Part shown: in pieces, positions 38,075 to 51,189 of the stretch
Position numbering within the stretch: position 1 is the first letter of the stretch
How the letters are laid out: the number at the start of each line of letters is the position of its first letter
Origin: Ficedula albicollis
Taxonomy: Eukaryota; Chordata; Aves; Passeriformes; Muscicapidae
Assembly (NCBI RefSeq): GCF_000247815.1
Contig: NC_021673.1
Span: 113,377,479 to 113,441,478 of the forward strand
Direction of reading: 5' to 3'
DNA: 64,000 nt
Translations under genes and position numbers: made by a program
The notes under the pieces: model-generated
The model's database searches: none
What the model was told of the DNA's origin: nothing
What the model saw: the letters and a program-made list of their open reading frames with translations, nothing else

Positions 38075-40415
38075 AAGTTATTTCATGTTTTAAAATCTAA
38101 CAATCCTGCCACTGTCTCATTTATTTAGTTAATATATATGTTGCTCTTTATGTACTGTACTGGCTGAAGATCCTCCAAACTTTAATGAGAGCCTCTTCCT
38201 TCTTTTATAGCCTGCTGAAAAGCTGGCAGGTTACTCTGCCCTCTGGAAAGGAGTGTTTCCTTAGGCTTGCAATACAGATGTCTTCTCAGGAGCTAAAACT
38301 TGGCTAGCAAAACACAAAAGGAACCACAGTGTACTGCCATGGCATGTGGGCCAACTTGGCCACTTCCAGTACTGAGCTTACATCCTGGGTTTTTTATGGG
38401 TTTTTCATGGCCTTGGGCATTCATTAGGCCCACAGATAATTATATTTCTCTGCTGCTTAACTCTGAAAGGAGAAAAAGTGGGGGAAAATTATAGTGTATA
38501 GAATTTCACGTGAGACTGAATGTGATGTTCCTTCATGCTGCTAGAAGTAAACTAAAGTACAACTTTATAAAACTGCAAGCTAACAAATCCAAAATTCAGA
38601 AACAGAAATACTTCTCCAATTAATTTATCATTAGTGTGTGGAATCAGCATCATCTGGTAGATGACCCTGACAGACCAAAATCAGTGAGCAGAATGAGGTG
38701 GTCAGATTTTTTAAAAATCTAGACAGAAACATGCCTGATCTATGTTTTTAACCACACGTTAAATTGGGCAATAGCTTTTGCTTCAAGGCCTAAGGTGATT
38801 AACTGGCTTTATGAAACAATAGCACAATTCCTTCACTGGCACACCAAGTACTCCATAAAAAGATGACAAGTACAGAAACCTCTCTGAAAAATTCCTTCCA
38901 GGCTGGTGTCAAAGTCTAGGCAGCAAGGTGGAATGTCAGCCTCATTCAGTCGAGTTGTTCTCCAAAAAACTCCTTTTAAACAGACTGTGAAATATTCTGT
39001 GCTAGATCATCTCCAGCTATTCCTGCTGCAAAGTTTAACTGATAAGAAAATAGCTGAATTTTCTCTGCTCCTTGACATATATTGTCCTGTGAATGGAGCT
39101 GTGGGCCCTGGGCTATGAAACAGACCCTGCCTGGCTGGGGGAGGCATGACTTCTGCAGGGAAAAGAGGAAATATCCATGCCTTTGTTTAATCAAATGAAC
39201 ATTTGAATTGTACTGATTTCAGTACATAAAGATGATTAATATCTACTTTGGAAATACAACTTATTGCTCATTCATCTATTCAGAGCACTAAAGTGTTTAA
39301 TTCCCTCTCTTCTCCACCTTTGCTACTAATTGACAGGCAGAGGCATTTACAAAGGAAGTTCAGCAAAAAAAATGCATTTCAGAGATTTGGACATTATGCA
39401 TTTTGCTCTCCTACATGAAAGAATCTTGCTAAATGTCAATAAAATTTCATCTCTAAAACCTCGTTGTGAAAATGGGAATTTGTAATTACAGTCTCTGACA
39501 TTTCAGAATTGACTGCCTTGATTTCAATGGGTAGTAGCCAGTAACTGAAGAACTTTTGTTACTTTTGTAAAAGATGCTATAAAGTGTTGGGGGAGCACCA
39601 CTTAAGCCTCATTAGTGAGAAAAATTGTATTTTCTCAACGTTCTTTTCATGGGACACATTTACTGTTTCTAAAGATGTGATGCTGTTTCTTGATAGCTTT
39701 CCCCACCCTGTGGCTGTGTCAGTATGAGTGTTGCTGGAGATCCTGACAAATGACAGTGTCATCTATTTGGTACCACTCTCCTTGGTGACCCAAAATCAGG
39801 CCCTGGAGCTGGACTCAGCCTTGTATGGTCTGTGGATTTTGTCAGGCAGTCTGTGGAGTTTCCTTGCTCTGGGGACAGGCTGTCTCTCTCTGCAGCTAAG
39901 AGTAGAAGAGGAAACCTGCTCTGTTATGGTGTCTAAAAGCATGTATATTTTTTTGTATTTTTTCCCCAAGCAGTGGGAGATAACCTTCAACCCTGGCCAT
40001 CATTCCCTTTCCTAAGTATTGTTGTTAAGTGCACATCAGCTTCAAGGTTTGCTTTTGACATCACTTATGCTTCTTGCTGAAGAGTAACCTCAGTAGGAGA
40101 GGTGCAATACAAAATCAAAATATTTGCTGTCCTCTCCTATTTCCACTAGTAAAATTTATTTCTCCTTGCATTAGCCAGCCCAGAGCTGCTTTCAGGGCGT
40201 GCTGACTTCTACTGAGATCTTCCTGCTGCTGGGAGCTGCTTCAGCATTTGCTTCTGCACAGCAAACACTGTGAGGCCCCAGTGCTGCCAGTCCTGGGCAT
40301 CTGTAGTGCTTAGATGTAGTTTAGGGCAAATGATCCAAGTGATATTGGAGAATCTTAGACCCCATTACCCTGCCTGTTCATCAGTCATATGTGTTTAAAT
40401 ATGCATGTGTGTATG

Positions 40416-40439
40416 CACACACACACACACACACACACA
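40416..40439. repeat. (CA)12 microsatellite
   Basis: 24 bp of uninterrupted CA, preceded by TGTGTGTATG. Confidence 0.95.
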
Positions 40440-41081
40440 TTTGGAGAGGAAATTTGGTTTATACTGGCTCTTGTGATGCTTGTAGGAATACAAATGACTG
40501 ATACAAAATGCAGTGTCAAAACTAATCAACTCAAGTGGAGAGATTGAAGAGATAAGTGATATCTTTTGTTTTTCTGTTCCTCTCTTCCATAACCGTTTGA
40601 GGATGGGAAAAGCCAATGGCTGTAGGGTGAAAAGCTGAAGCCAAGTTGCTATGTGTCTGCTATGCAAAAATATAATCCTATTAGTAAATGTAACTAAATC
40701 TCCTGGGAAAAATAATCTAAATCTGAAGCATTTCCACATGGGCTTTTTTTTTCTTGATCTCTAAATCTTCCATTGCTTCTTAGTAATGCCACTGCTTCTA
40801 TTTAGTTTTAGGGGTTTTTTTTTAAATATAACATCTCTTTTAAAGGCAAATGGAAACCTCATGATGAAACAGTGCAGTAAAATTCCTAGGGGTCAAAATT
40901 CCTAAGGGCAACATGCACAAAAAGAATACAAAAGGACCACATTCTCAGCCACAACAGTGCTAAGTCTGCTTTACACAAATCAGAATCCAATCAACAAAGG
41001 ATGGAAATACAGAAGTCTGAAAATTCCTCTGCTGTGATTTTAATCTTTTGGAGCAGTCAAAGGGAACTTATGTAATGAAAA

Positions 41082-41180
41082 AGTATGCACAAAAGTCAGT
41101 GTTAAAAGAACACAGTAAATATCCCTTTCCTAAATACAGTATGCACAAAAGTCAGTGTTAAAAGAACACAGTAAATATCC
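41082..41180. repeat. 56-bp direct tandem duplication (second copy partial)
   Basis: AGTATGCACAAAAGTCAGTG starts at 41082 and again at 41138. The second copy stops after GTAAATATCC at about 41180. Confidence 0.92.
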
Positions 41181-41215
41181 TGAATAATACTACAGAAATA
41201 GTGAAGTTATTACTT

Positions 41216-41405
41216 TTTGCCTGTATTTCTAGTTGATTTTCTGGCAATAAGAAGAATTTTAAATGAGTGGAAAGAATAATTAGAATTGATATTTAGAATT
41301 ATGGACCACGTTTGCCTGTATTTCTAGTTGATTTTCTGGCAAAAAGAAGAATTTTAAATGAGTGGAAATAATAATTAGAATTGATATTTAGAATTATGGA
41401 TCACA
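41216..41405. repeat. 95-bp direct tandem duplication (2 copies)
   Basis: Copies 41216-41310 and 41311-41405 start TTTGCCTGTATTTCTAGTTG. Differences include GGCAATAAG against GGCAAAAAG. It follows the 56-bp duplication within about 35 bp. Confidence 0.94.
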
Positions 41406-43166
41406 CTGATATATAACTAAATCTAATTCAATGAACTTTAAAGATTATTAGCTAGTCAAGCTTAGGGAATTGACTCATTTTCTACAGCCTGAGTGACTTA
41501 TTGAACATAGCAGTGAAGCATGTAGGATACATCAATGTACAGATGTGAGTATACCATTAAAGTCTGTCTTACATGTATGTGTCACTGAATTAGTCTGGTT
41601 TGGGATTAGCAGAGAAAGAGGCACAGTCACAGGCTCTGTGTCTTTCCCAAATCAGTTCATCTTTTAGTTCTTATCAAACACAATTTTCTTCCTTAAAATT
41701 ATGAGGGACAATGAACAGAGTAATTGTAGAAATACTGATGAAGAGCTAAATTTCTATATGCTACTATTGCCAGTACAGTTAGACCATCTACATAGGACAT
41801 GATTGTATACATTAAACAGGAAATCCCTTATAAACATTGTGTTCCCTGGCAGAGTAGACTGAAGATGACAGAAACTCTATTCCAAAAATTTGCACAAAAC
41901 TTCATTATCTAGCCCTGTCATTAGTCCTGTCAGTAGAATTTAGAAGGAAACATGGCTGCCATTTTGCTAAGCTCACAAGTATTGGTTGTCCCTTTTTTAA
42001 AGCATGAGGGCACGTTCTCACTGATGTCATTAATTAATATCATTAATTCATGTGGAAAGCTGTGAAGTAATGCCAAGGAGTTTGGATGATGGACAGAAGT
42101 TGCTGCAGTGCAACTCTGGATTCCTACTGGCTTACAGTAAGATTCAGAGAATTCCAAGAAAAATCGCATTTCATCATTTGGATGTCAAGAAATTAACATT
42201 AAGAAGTAGATGAACTTAGGAGAGTGTGTTCATTCTCATCTTTGGAAAGGGGCTGAACACTAAACTGGGGCTGATAGGTGTTTTAGGGGCTAAGTGTGCC
42301 ATGCAGTGTGTAAAGTCATGTTTTTCTCATGCAGCTCAGGTAAACCAGGTTTTCTGTGATGGCAGGTGATTGTTGGGGCCATCATGGCTGTAAAAGGAGA
42401 ATGAGGATAGCGAGAGGAATAATAAAGTTAAGCCATTCCATGCTTCAGGACATTTGGGGGAAGTGTTGGTAATGTGCCTTTTTGCCCCAAGACAAACTCT
42501 TGGGTGAATTTGGGGTTTAATAGCATTTATGCATTGTAAGTTGAAAGTAGAGAGCCAGGTACAGCCTCATCTTGAAGAAACCTGGGACAAAACTCTTCTC
42601 CATATCACAACATATGTGCTTTGCTCATTCTGGATGCAGGCATATTTCCCATTTTTCAGCGAAGTCCTTCTCAAGGTTTCTGGGGGACAGGTGAATCATT
42701 TAAAAGGCAATTGTCAGGATCTACTGACAGGTACAGATGAAGTTTGTGCAATGATGCCAGGCCTCTGTGCTTTTTCAGTTTTGTTCCCAGTGCTGATTTT
42801 TTCATCTACTTGCAATTTTCTAGGTCCAAAAAATTCCCAAAGGACTTAGGATAGGGAAACCATGAGTGTGATAGGTGTCTCCCAGTGCTATCACAGATAG
42901 CAGTAGTAATTATCACTGTGTAGTGTATAATGAAATAAACAGTTAAATACTGAGCTTCATACACAATAAATCTGCTCTGAGATCTTTACAGAGCAGTGTA
43001 CTGATGTGTGTTCCCACAAAAGGAACTTTCTTTTTAAAGGACTTCTCTGTATGTCAATCCACATATATTGTGCATTTCAGTAAGTGATTTCAGAAATATG
43101 CATTTTAACTGAACAGATTCTCATAAAATTACACATAAAATATGTCTGCTTTCTACTTTTGAACAG

Positions 43167-43252
43167 GGAAGGACATGGAAAAATTTCCGTTTTTGCTGTC
43201 AAAATGGCCTTGGCTACTCTTTGTGGAGGAAAAATCATGGACAAATTAAGAT
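43167..43252 (+). CDS. DTNA: Alpha-dystrobrevin coding exon 4
   Basis: 86 bp, from the last base of codon 121 to the first base of codon 150. Translation is [20 protein letters not shown] followed by GKIMDKLR, joining the first and second EF-hand-like regions. Acceptor is TTTTGAACAG and donor is T|GTAAGT. The exon is phase 2 in and phase 1 out, so skipping it would shift the frame. Confidence 0.97.
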
Positions 43253-45150
43253 GTAAGTGGTATTTTTTACCTGTTGAACTTGTTATTGTTGGAGAAATAA
43301 CAGTGCAAGTAGGAAAGAGGGCATTAGGATAAGCTACAGTTTCTTGGCTGGGTTTGGGAGTTGCCCTATGTGTATCTCCAAGTAAATCCCACTAAATGTT
43401 AGATTGAATTCACACTGAGGTTTTTAAAGACAGATTGCATACATTGAGGTTCTTATTGGTGGATTTTTTTTCTTTTCCATTGGGGTTATTGAATTAGAAT
43501 ACAAATAAGTGTCTCAACATCACGAAGTATCATGTAACAATTTTTTCTGATTATTTTTAGTAATGTCTATGTCTTTTCACACATAGAAGAACAATATATT
43601 TATGTACTATTTAGATTTTCTTCCATAGGGCATTCTTATGCCATGTATTTTGGTGAACAGATTCTCATTTCATAGGATTTATTCCCAGTTCCCCAACAGC
43701 AAAGGAATCGTTTATTTGTAACTACAATGGAAGACTTTCTGTTTAGTGATATGATATCTGGAGCTCAAATCCAGAACACCATTTTCCAGACTTTTTGACC
43801 AAAAAACCTTCAGTTTCAGCTGAGTCTTCTACCTCAGCCCAATAAAACTAAGTTTACGAATTACTGCTGATTAGAGTAGTCAAGTAGAAATCCCAGGTGT
43901 TGATTTAGTCTTCCAAATTTGGTGCCATTTTTTAGTATGTTATTTCTATGTAGAAACTCAAATAAAGACTGGACTAAAGTTATAAATTATAAATTGAGCA
44001 CCATTTGTTTTCTAAGCTGCTTTAAGAATAGGAACTGGGTCCATCCAGTGGAAGTCTGAATGAAGTACAATGATGATTTTTTGGGGTCAGCAGTCCCAGA
44101 ATCCTGTTGTCAGAATTTCCTTTCCAGGTTCCTGGAAATGAAGCAGCTGACTTGACAGTCTGGAAAACAATAAATGTTCCTTAGTCAGAGATCTCCTGCT
44201 AAGCTGAGGATAATTTTAAACAATCAGAGCAGTAAGAGCTGACAAACTGACATCACTGCAATAATAAAAGTGTGATATTTTTATACATAAAAAAGGGAGA
44301 AGAGTGAAAAGTAACACATTGGCAAGATCTTCATTGCTTTGTGTGTCCAAGACAATAATAACTGACTTAATGAACTCATTGTCAAGATTTTGATTTGACA
44401 TGGTAAGGCGGCAGTAGGCAAAAAGCTGATGTAGCATATCTTGTCAAATCAGAGCCTTCTTATCTGAGTGAATTACTGCCTTGTGCCATACATCAGACTG
44501 CTTAAAAATGACCACACACAATGAAAAACAAATCAGGAATATTTTAGTATTAAAATCAGCTATTTCTTAATATGTAAATATTGAAATACATCACTGCAAT
44601 AATAAAAGTGTGATATTTTTATACATAAAAAAGGGAGAAGAGTGAAAAGTAACACATTGGCAAGATCTTCATTGCTTTGTGTGTCCAAGACAATAATAAC
44701 TGACTTAATGAACTCATTGTCAAGATTTTGATTTGACATGGTAAGGCGGCAGTAGGCAAAAAGCTGATGTAGCATATCTTGTCAAATCAGAGCCTTCTTA
44801 TCTGAGTAAATTACTGCCTCGTGCCATGAAAAGCTGATGTAGCATATCTTGTCAAATCAGAGCCTTCTTATCTGAGTGAATTACTGCCTTGTGCCATACA
44901 TCAGACTGCTTAAAAATGACCACACACAATGAAAAACAAATCAGGAATATTTTAGTATTAAAATCAGCTATTTCTTAATATGCAAATATTGAAATATTTT
45001 CTGTTGAAAGAGGTCAGAATTAAAGATAATGGAGGTTTCCATAAACCAGACATGTTTAGTACTTCTCTTTCAAATCAGAGATTCTGAACTCAGAGGAGAT
45101 CTGTAGCTCACACTGAAGCTGCTGTTCTCCCCTTGTCTTTTGCCCCTCAG
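43253..45150 (+). other. DTNA: DTNA intron 4
   Basis: 1.9-kb phase-1 intron with donor GTAAGT and acceptor GTCTTTTGCCCCTCAG. About 750 bp of it (44250-44995) is a nested three-part duplication that makes up some 40 per cent of the intron and ends about 155 bp before exon 5. Confidence 0.92.
44250..44995. repeat. 338-bp duplication with a nested 167-bp third copy
   Basis: Copy 1 is 44250-44587 (starts ACATCACTGCAATAATAAAA). Copy 2 starts at 44588 but breaks off near 44828, where sequence matching 44421-44587 restarts and runs to about 44995. This gives an A-B-A-b-B layout. Copies differ at scattered sites (GAGTGAATTACTGCCTT, GAGTAAATTACTGCCTC). Two near-identical minus-strand ORFs (44216-44437 and 44560-44775) exist only because of this duplication. 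Confidence 0.93.
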
Positions 45151-45305
45151 ATATTTTCTCCATGATTTCTGACTCCAGCGGGGTGATGGTTTATGGCAGG
45201 TACGACATGTTTCTGCGTGAGGTTCTCAAGCTGCCCACCGCTGTCTTCGAGGGGCCTTCATTTGGTTACACCGAGCAGTCAGCAAAATCCTGTTTCTCAC
45301 AGCAG
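45151..45305 (+). CDS. DTNA: Alpha-dystrobrevin coding exon 5
   Basis: 155 bp, codon 150 (shared) to residue 201. It encodes IFSMISDSSGVMVYGRYD, then FLREVLKLPTAVFEGPSFGY and TEQSAKSCFSQQ, the second EF-hand-like region. Acceptor is TTTTGCCCCTCAG; donor is CAG|GTAAAT. Residue 168 is Met (ATG) where I recall Gln in mammalian proteins. The surrounding sequence is otherwise very conserved, so this is either a lineage change or a sequence error. Confidence 0.97.
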
Positions 45306-48300
45306 GTAAATGAAGAGACATGGGGTCTCAATCACCCCTCTGAGCCTGCCAAGACACTTCCTCTCTTACACATGGGTGCATATTTGCCCAGGAAACACAG
45401 GGCTGGATGAGGACAAGGTGCACTCTGCTGATTTCTGGCATGTGGATTTGGTGCCTTCAACAGGAAGCTGGTTTCTATAGGCTCCCCATATAATCACAAA
45501 GAGAGAGGTTTAGTCATAAAGTGATTCCGAGCAGGATCTTAGGCTCCACGTTCCTAAATTAGGGAGCTTCCTAATTTAAGCACCTGTTACATATATACCT
45601 TTAGGTATTGTATATATTTATACCCAGAGACATGCAGTTCTCCATTCCACTTAGTTGGTGTTGTTATAAGTATACACAAGACTAACTTCTCCATACAAAG
45701 CTGAAGTTCCACCAAAAAAAAAACCAAACTTCAGGTTTTCCCAGTGATCGACACACAAGTTTAGGAGTGAGAAGAAAATCACCTTAAAACTTCTTTTGTA
45801 AATGGGAATCATTATATATTAGAAAATCCCTAGTCTCTTACCAATAACACCAGTGAGATAGGGTCAGGGAAACAATCAATTTATCCTGAAGAAAACACAA
45901 GATTTTTCTGCAATTCTACAGACTCCCTAGGTACATGAGCACAGCACATTGGCATCAGCTAATACATAGCATTTCAGAAGATTCCATAATTTGTGGCTGG
46001 TTGTCTTCTTCTCCCATGGAGAATGAGAGAATCCCTCTGGCTCTTGCCACACATCACACTTATAATTCCATAAATATGTAGTATGGGAATATGCTGAAAC
46101 TGGGACAATGTTAGAAATAAAGTTGTATTTTCCTTCTCTCTATCCTTTCATTTTCTGACTGCATACTGTTGAACAAGTAAGTTCAATGGAGCAGGAATAG
46201 TGTCATTTTCATGTAAAATAGAGTCTCATTTTTTGTATTCTCTCAGTTTCATCACTAATCAATAGGCACTCCAGTCAGCCGAAAGGAGATGTTGAAATTC
46301 ATTTATTGAGTCATCTCCCAATTAATTTTAAATGGTAATGTTTGCATATATGAAACTAGTCTTGTTTCACAGAGAGAGACTTAAAACAGCACTTCGTCTT
46401 ATGTTGAAAAATTTACGTGGTGAAGTGACTTCTGGTAGTTTTGTATTAAAATAATGAAAGAGTGCCCTTGCATGGCAACAGAGCATTCAAGCTTTGCATG
46501 TTGGACATGCTGTGATTGTAGATGAAAAAAGGAATTTATTTTCCTGAAAGAATGTAATTCAGGCCTCGTTTTTTACCTCGGTAGCCATCAGAAATGACAT
46601 TTGCTTTGAGATTGCATCCAGCTGAGTGGACCAGATGCATTAAGGTACCAATTCAAGCAGGCATTAGATGGTTTTGTTTACAAGCTCCACTTAGAGCTAA
46701 CAAGAGTTAAGTCTCTGACTGATGTAGGTACCCAGCAGGTTTACAAAGCCACTGTTTTGCATCTGGAGGCAGCCAAGTACTCTTGTAATAGTACTCTTTA
46801 TTATAATTACAATTATAATCTATATTATAATCTGATATTTCGCCTAAATTGACTTTATGTAGTTCTCATTACATCCTCACTGGGGATGAACCAGAGTTTT
46901 GGAATGAAATTCAGATATTTATGACACCATGATAAACGGTATTTGCAGTCTTAGTCACACACAAGTCGTTCTTTCTCTCTCTTACATTGCATGTAGCATT
47001 ATCAGAAGCTGATAGCTTGGAATAAGTTTGGCACTCTCACTTGTTCTCACAGTGGGTCACTTCTACTTACCAGAAGCCTTTCAACCCCCTGATATATAGA
47101 AATTCTTAAATTTCAGGGAAATAAAAAATTCTGGGAATTGTCAGGTCATGGTGTCAAATCCATTCAGTTTACATCTGAAAGGATTTTTCCTTTTGCAGAA
47201 ATGTTTTATTATTCCCAATTCTACTGGTTTACTTGATCCAGCCATGTATTTTCCTCTGCCTGTGAACCACTGCTAGATTGAATGGCTATTCAAAGTAGAA
47301 ACAACAGTGTTTCCTCATCAGCAAATTTGTGGGACAGAAATGCTGGAGCAAGTGACTTAATGTTTCAGAATACAAATCTGTGGCTGAAAAAAGGAGTTTT
47401 ATCATCACCACTTTCCCCATAGGTAGGATTGATGTGATATTATACTGTATTTGTATTGTTATTATTGTAAAAACCACTTTAAAAAAAAATTATCTGAAAC
47501 TAAAAAGATAGACGCTAACTTCATTTTCTTAGCACTTGTCTAAGTGTTATTCCACAAACCTAGACTCCATCTGTGTGTAGTGTATATTTAGAAAACAGCT
47601 TTCAGTTCAAACTTTCCCAGCAGCTGAAAGAAAATTGCAGGAGAAAAATGTATGGAAATTGTTCTGATGGTGTCCTTTTAGGGGATGCTGCTTTTTTCTC
47701 TAATCCATAAAATCAGTCATCACCAGTACAGTTTGGCCATAAAGCTGTCATTGAAGCTAAGTTGCCTTATTTGGTGCCAATCAAATTTTAAAGTTATAGC
47801 TGCTTTCAAAAGCCCTCTGCATTGTGGAAGAGCTGTTCTTGTCTCCTCATCTATTTGCTTGTTAGACTGGTTGTATGTATCCCTTCAAGAGCAGAGGGAA
47901 GATCTAAGGCTACTCAGCTCTGCAGTGTGGGGCACTGGAGGTCCCTTCTTTTCCTGGGCTTCCTTCCACCTTTTGTTCCCCTGTGCTCTCCAGTTCTGCT
48001 GCAGACAACACAGACATTTGCTGGCAGCATTGGTCAGCAAAGCCATGCCAAGCATGCACAGCAGAAAAAGAAATCCACAAAATCTCCAAAAGAAAGATCC
48101 TTTTCTCTGACCTGATGCTTATAGCATAGGACGCCCATTTGGGAAGTGGTTATCTTTGGGAAAATAATTCATACCACAAGCAGGTGGTAGTGTTTGACTG
48201 GACTTTCACACTGCAGTTATTGTGGGGAAAGGTAGTATTCCAGTGAGGTTTAGAGCTCATATTCTGGCTATTTCTGTTCATTAAAGAATCAAGCCCATTT

Positions 48301-49542
48301 TCACAGTAGCCTGAGGTATTTTCTCCTAGGAACAAACATCTTTATATCTTTCCAAATATCTTGAGTATTTCATCCCTGAGACTGGTGCAGTATGAAATGT
48401 TTTCCATTGATCACTCAGTGTATAAGAGAAATAATGTTTTTACTTACATCTGGTGGTAATTGTGTATAAATGGAGCACAGATACTCCATCTGGAAATCTC
48501 AGCTCTTAAAAGAATTCCACAACACACAGAGATGATACGTGTCACTGCATAACTGCTGCTTAGCTTCCTCATGGGGTAACCACAGTTTTTAGCAAGTTAA
48601 AGCATATGCAATCAGATGTGAAAATATAGCCATCCCTTTGGACATGAGGATACTACTTAAATATGTATGTCTATCAAATATATCTACAAATATATTCTCA
48701 GCAGGACTCGATATTTTTGCGTCTTAAATTTTATTTAAGGGAGGCTTAGTTGCTGATTGAAAAAACAAATGAACTAAGATTTGTAATTACTTTTTCCAGA
48801 CACCTAAGAAATTTAAGGCCCTAAATTGCATTTTTAAAATCAACAGGGACATCTTAGAGTTTAAATCTCTTTGAAATTTAAAGAGACATAGATCTCTGAG
48901 TGCTTTAAGGCGTGAAGAGTTTAGGAACAGTTGCAGTCCCTAAGCATATGCAATCTTGACATCCCACAATCAGACCTCACCCATAACTAATTGTTATTGC
49001 TCCTCAGACAAGCAAAGTTTCTTAAATTATGCTAACAACTTGCCTGTGCTGGTCTCTCCTTATCCTATATTTCTTTCAGATTTGTACTCCTTTGCCAGTA
49101 TTTTCTCTCATTTTCTGTTTTGGAGTCCCATCAGCAGTGATTTTTTCATTTGAAAATTGGTCATACACAGCGATATGCTAGTTCTTGTACTTGTCACACA
49201 ATACTCAAAACAGATGAGAACATGCAGAACTGAATACCACCCTTAACCACAAAGCATCTTCAGGCAGTGACGGTAGAAGAGAGTCTGGAAGTGAGTGGGA
49301 GCTGAGTGTCTCCAACCCAGCCTTGTGAGAATGACTTCTAGTCATCAGTTGTATCATTGTACCGACTAAAAATAGTCTGGAAAAGCTTTGCTAGTATCAC
49401 TTGTTCTTTTTAGTAAATCAGGGCTCCCGGCAAACAGTGTTTGAAACTCATTCCCAAGTGTTTCTGTAGAGACAAGATAAAATAATTTCGAGATGTCTAA
49501 TTACTTTTTTTCTTTTGCATGTTTGTTTGCTTGTTTGAGCAG
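45306..49542 (+). other. DTNA: DTNA intron 5
   Basis: 4.2-kb phase-0 intron with donor GTAAAT and acceptor TTGTTTGAGCAG. AT-rich unique sequence, with no repeat family or extra exon recognised. An ORF at 47685-48110 has no splice or coding context that I can support. Confidence 0.9.
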
Positions 49543-49648
49543 AAAAAAGTCACATTAAACACTTTCTTGGATACTCTCATGTCTGATCCCCCACCACAGT
49601 GTCTAGTGTGGTTACCACTCCTGCATCGACTGGCAAATGTTGAAAATG
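49543..49648 (+). CDS. DTNA: Alpha-dystrobrevin coding exon 6
   Basis: 106 bp, residue 202 to the first base of codon 237. Translation is [20 protein letters not shown] followed by [15 protein letters not shown], the end of the EF-hand module leading into the ZZ finger. Acceptor is TTGTTTGAGCAG and donor is G|GTAAGT. The [11 protein letters not shown] motif is shared with dystrophin relatives. Confidence 0.97.
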
Positions 49649-50293
49649 GTAAGTAAAGAGATGCTGCCAAAACACAGTTGCAAGAATAAACTTTGGTGTG
49701 ACAATTTTCACACTCTGTTGATGGTTTTATAAAAGCTACTGCACTGGCTTCATTGACTCCGTATGCTATTTTTACAGTGACTGGTAAAATATTTTAAGAA
49801 GTCTGTTGGTCATTCGGCCAGGAACATGGCTTAAATTTTGCTGTGCTCAGGGAGTTAACCTGATCATGTCTCCTCCTGTGCTCTGGATAAGCAAAGAGTG
49901 ATAGGACTTCACCCATTCACACACTTATATTTGGTAAACTGTCAAGACCACAACTTTTATTAGCTATGACATATGGCAGCAGAGAGGGAACAGCTTGGCA
50001 GTTTCCGTTTGTACAGAATTCCTGGCAGGAGGTGTCCAGTGCAGTGCAAAACACCAGCCAGAAGGTCCTGAGGAAGGATCTACTCCTGAGTCTACACTGC
50101 CAGACCATATCCTCTGAAAAGGAAGTTCCCTGTGGATGGTGTGCATCCATTTTTGGTGATAAAAGGAAAAGGAGGAAAAGTTGTTTGTGTTCCTGTGCCA
50201 ATCAAATCCCTCTTCAACTGAAAGGCACCAGGGTGGGTAAGGTGATGTTCCCAAGTCCTTTTTAGCTACAGAGCAACCTATCTATCCCACCTT

Positions 50294-50715
50294 CCTCAAG
50301 CTCTTGTCATCCACCCCTGTCCCTCACCAGCTTCACAGTGTTTCCTAGCCTTGAGCAGAAACCCTTCCTGCTGCAAAATTCTGGCAAGGAATTAAACCCT
50401 TGACACATTCAGCATGGATCCAGATTTTCCCAGACTGAACCTTATGACAGAAAGGCAGAGGGTGCCTGAGAACAAGGGGATGTTCAGTACCCTGTGGTAA
50501 ATGGCCTCAAGCTCTTGTCATCCACCCCTGTCCCTCACCAGCTTCACAGTGTTTCCTAGCCTTGAGCAGAAACCCTTCCTGCTGCAAAATTCTGGCAAGG
50601 AATTAAACCCTTGACACATTCAGCATGGATCCAGATTTTCCCAGACTGAACCTTATGACAGAAAGGCAGAGGGTGCCTGAGAACAAGGGGATGTTCAGTA
50701 CCCTGTGGTAAATGG
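50294..50715. repeat. 211-bp direct tandem duplication (2 copies)
   Basis: Copies 50294-50504 and 50505-50715 start CCTCAAGCTCTTGTCATCCA and end CCTGTGGTAAATGG. They look identical or almost so, making this one of the youngest duplications in the window. Confidence 0.95.
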
Positions 50716-50829
50716 GGTACATGCTGTAGCGAGGAAAGAGGAACAGTTGCGGGGTACATGCTGTAGCGAGGAAAGAGGAACAGAAATAGCACTGTTGCCT
50801 GCTGTAGCGAGGAAAGAGGAACAGTTGCG
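50716..50829. repeat. Three-copy 37-bp repeat abutting the 211-bp duplication
   Basis: GCTGTAGCGAGGAAAGAGGA occurs three times (from about 50723, 50760 and 50801). The first two copies are exactly 37 bp apart; the third is separated by a short insertion. It begins exactly where the 211-bp pair stops. Confidence 0.9.
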
Positions 50830-51189
50830 TGGAAGGTGCTTCAAAACATCAGTTGATGCTTTAGTGTCCTCAGTGACTTGCCTCCTTGTCACTGTCTGCT
50901 TCTGAACAGAGAGCAGGTCCCTCCAAAGCCCATCTTTCCACATCTGGGCATCCAAAGCTACATGTTCAACTCTGTATAGGTACCTAAATGACACCACTCA
51001 TACAGATGAGACAGCAGTAATTAAGAGACAATAACATGCCTAAGTACACTTTTATCCTTTCAGTAGTCATACAGCTGAGTTTGACTTTTCCTCCAAGGTG
51101 CCTCGCTTCAGCTGCTTAAAGCACAACAAAACATTCAGCTTCTCCCACTGGTGCAGCTGCAGCAGATTTTCCCATGTACAAATTTCCTC

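Larger units (their letters stand above)
35802..43166 (+). other. DTNA: DTNA intron 3
   Basis: 7.4-kb phase-2 intron with donor GTGAGT and acceptor TTTTGAACAG, the weakest pyrimidine tract among the exons placed. It holds tandem duplications at 37858, 41082 and 41216 and a CA repeat at 40416. No extra exon or known element was recognised elsewhere. Confidence 0.9.

Noticed and set aside
44216..44775. Two nearly identical minus-strand ORFs suggesting a small duplicated gene
   Set aside because: They are explained by the 338-bp intronic DNA duplication; no start context, splice sites or homology could be seen.
47685..48115. ORFs of 141 and 97 residues in intron 5
   Set aside because: No recognisable domain or flanking splice phase matching DTNA; two overlapping frames are open together, as expected by chance.
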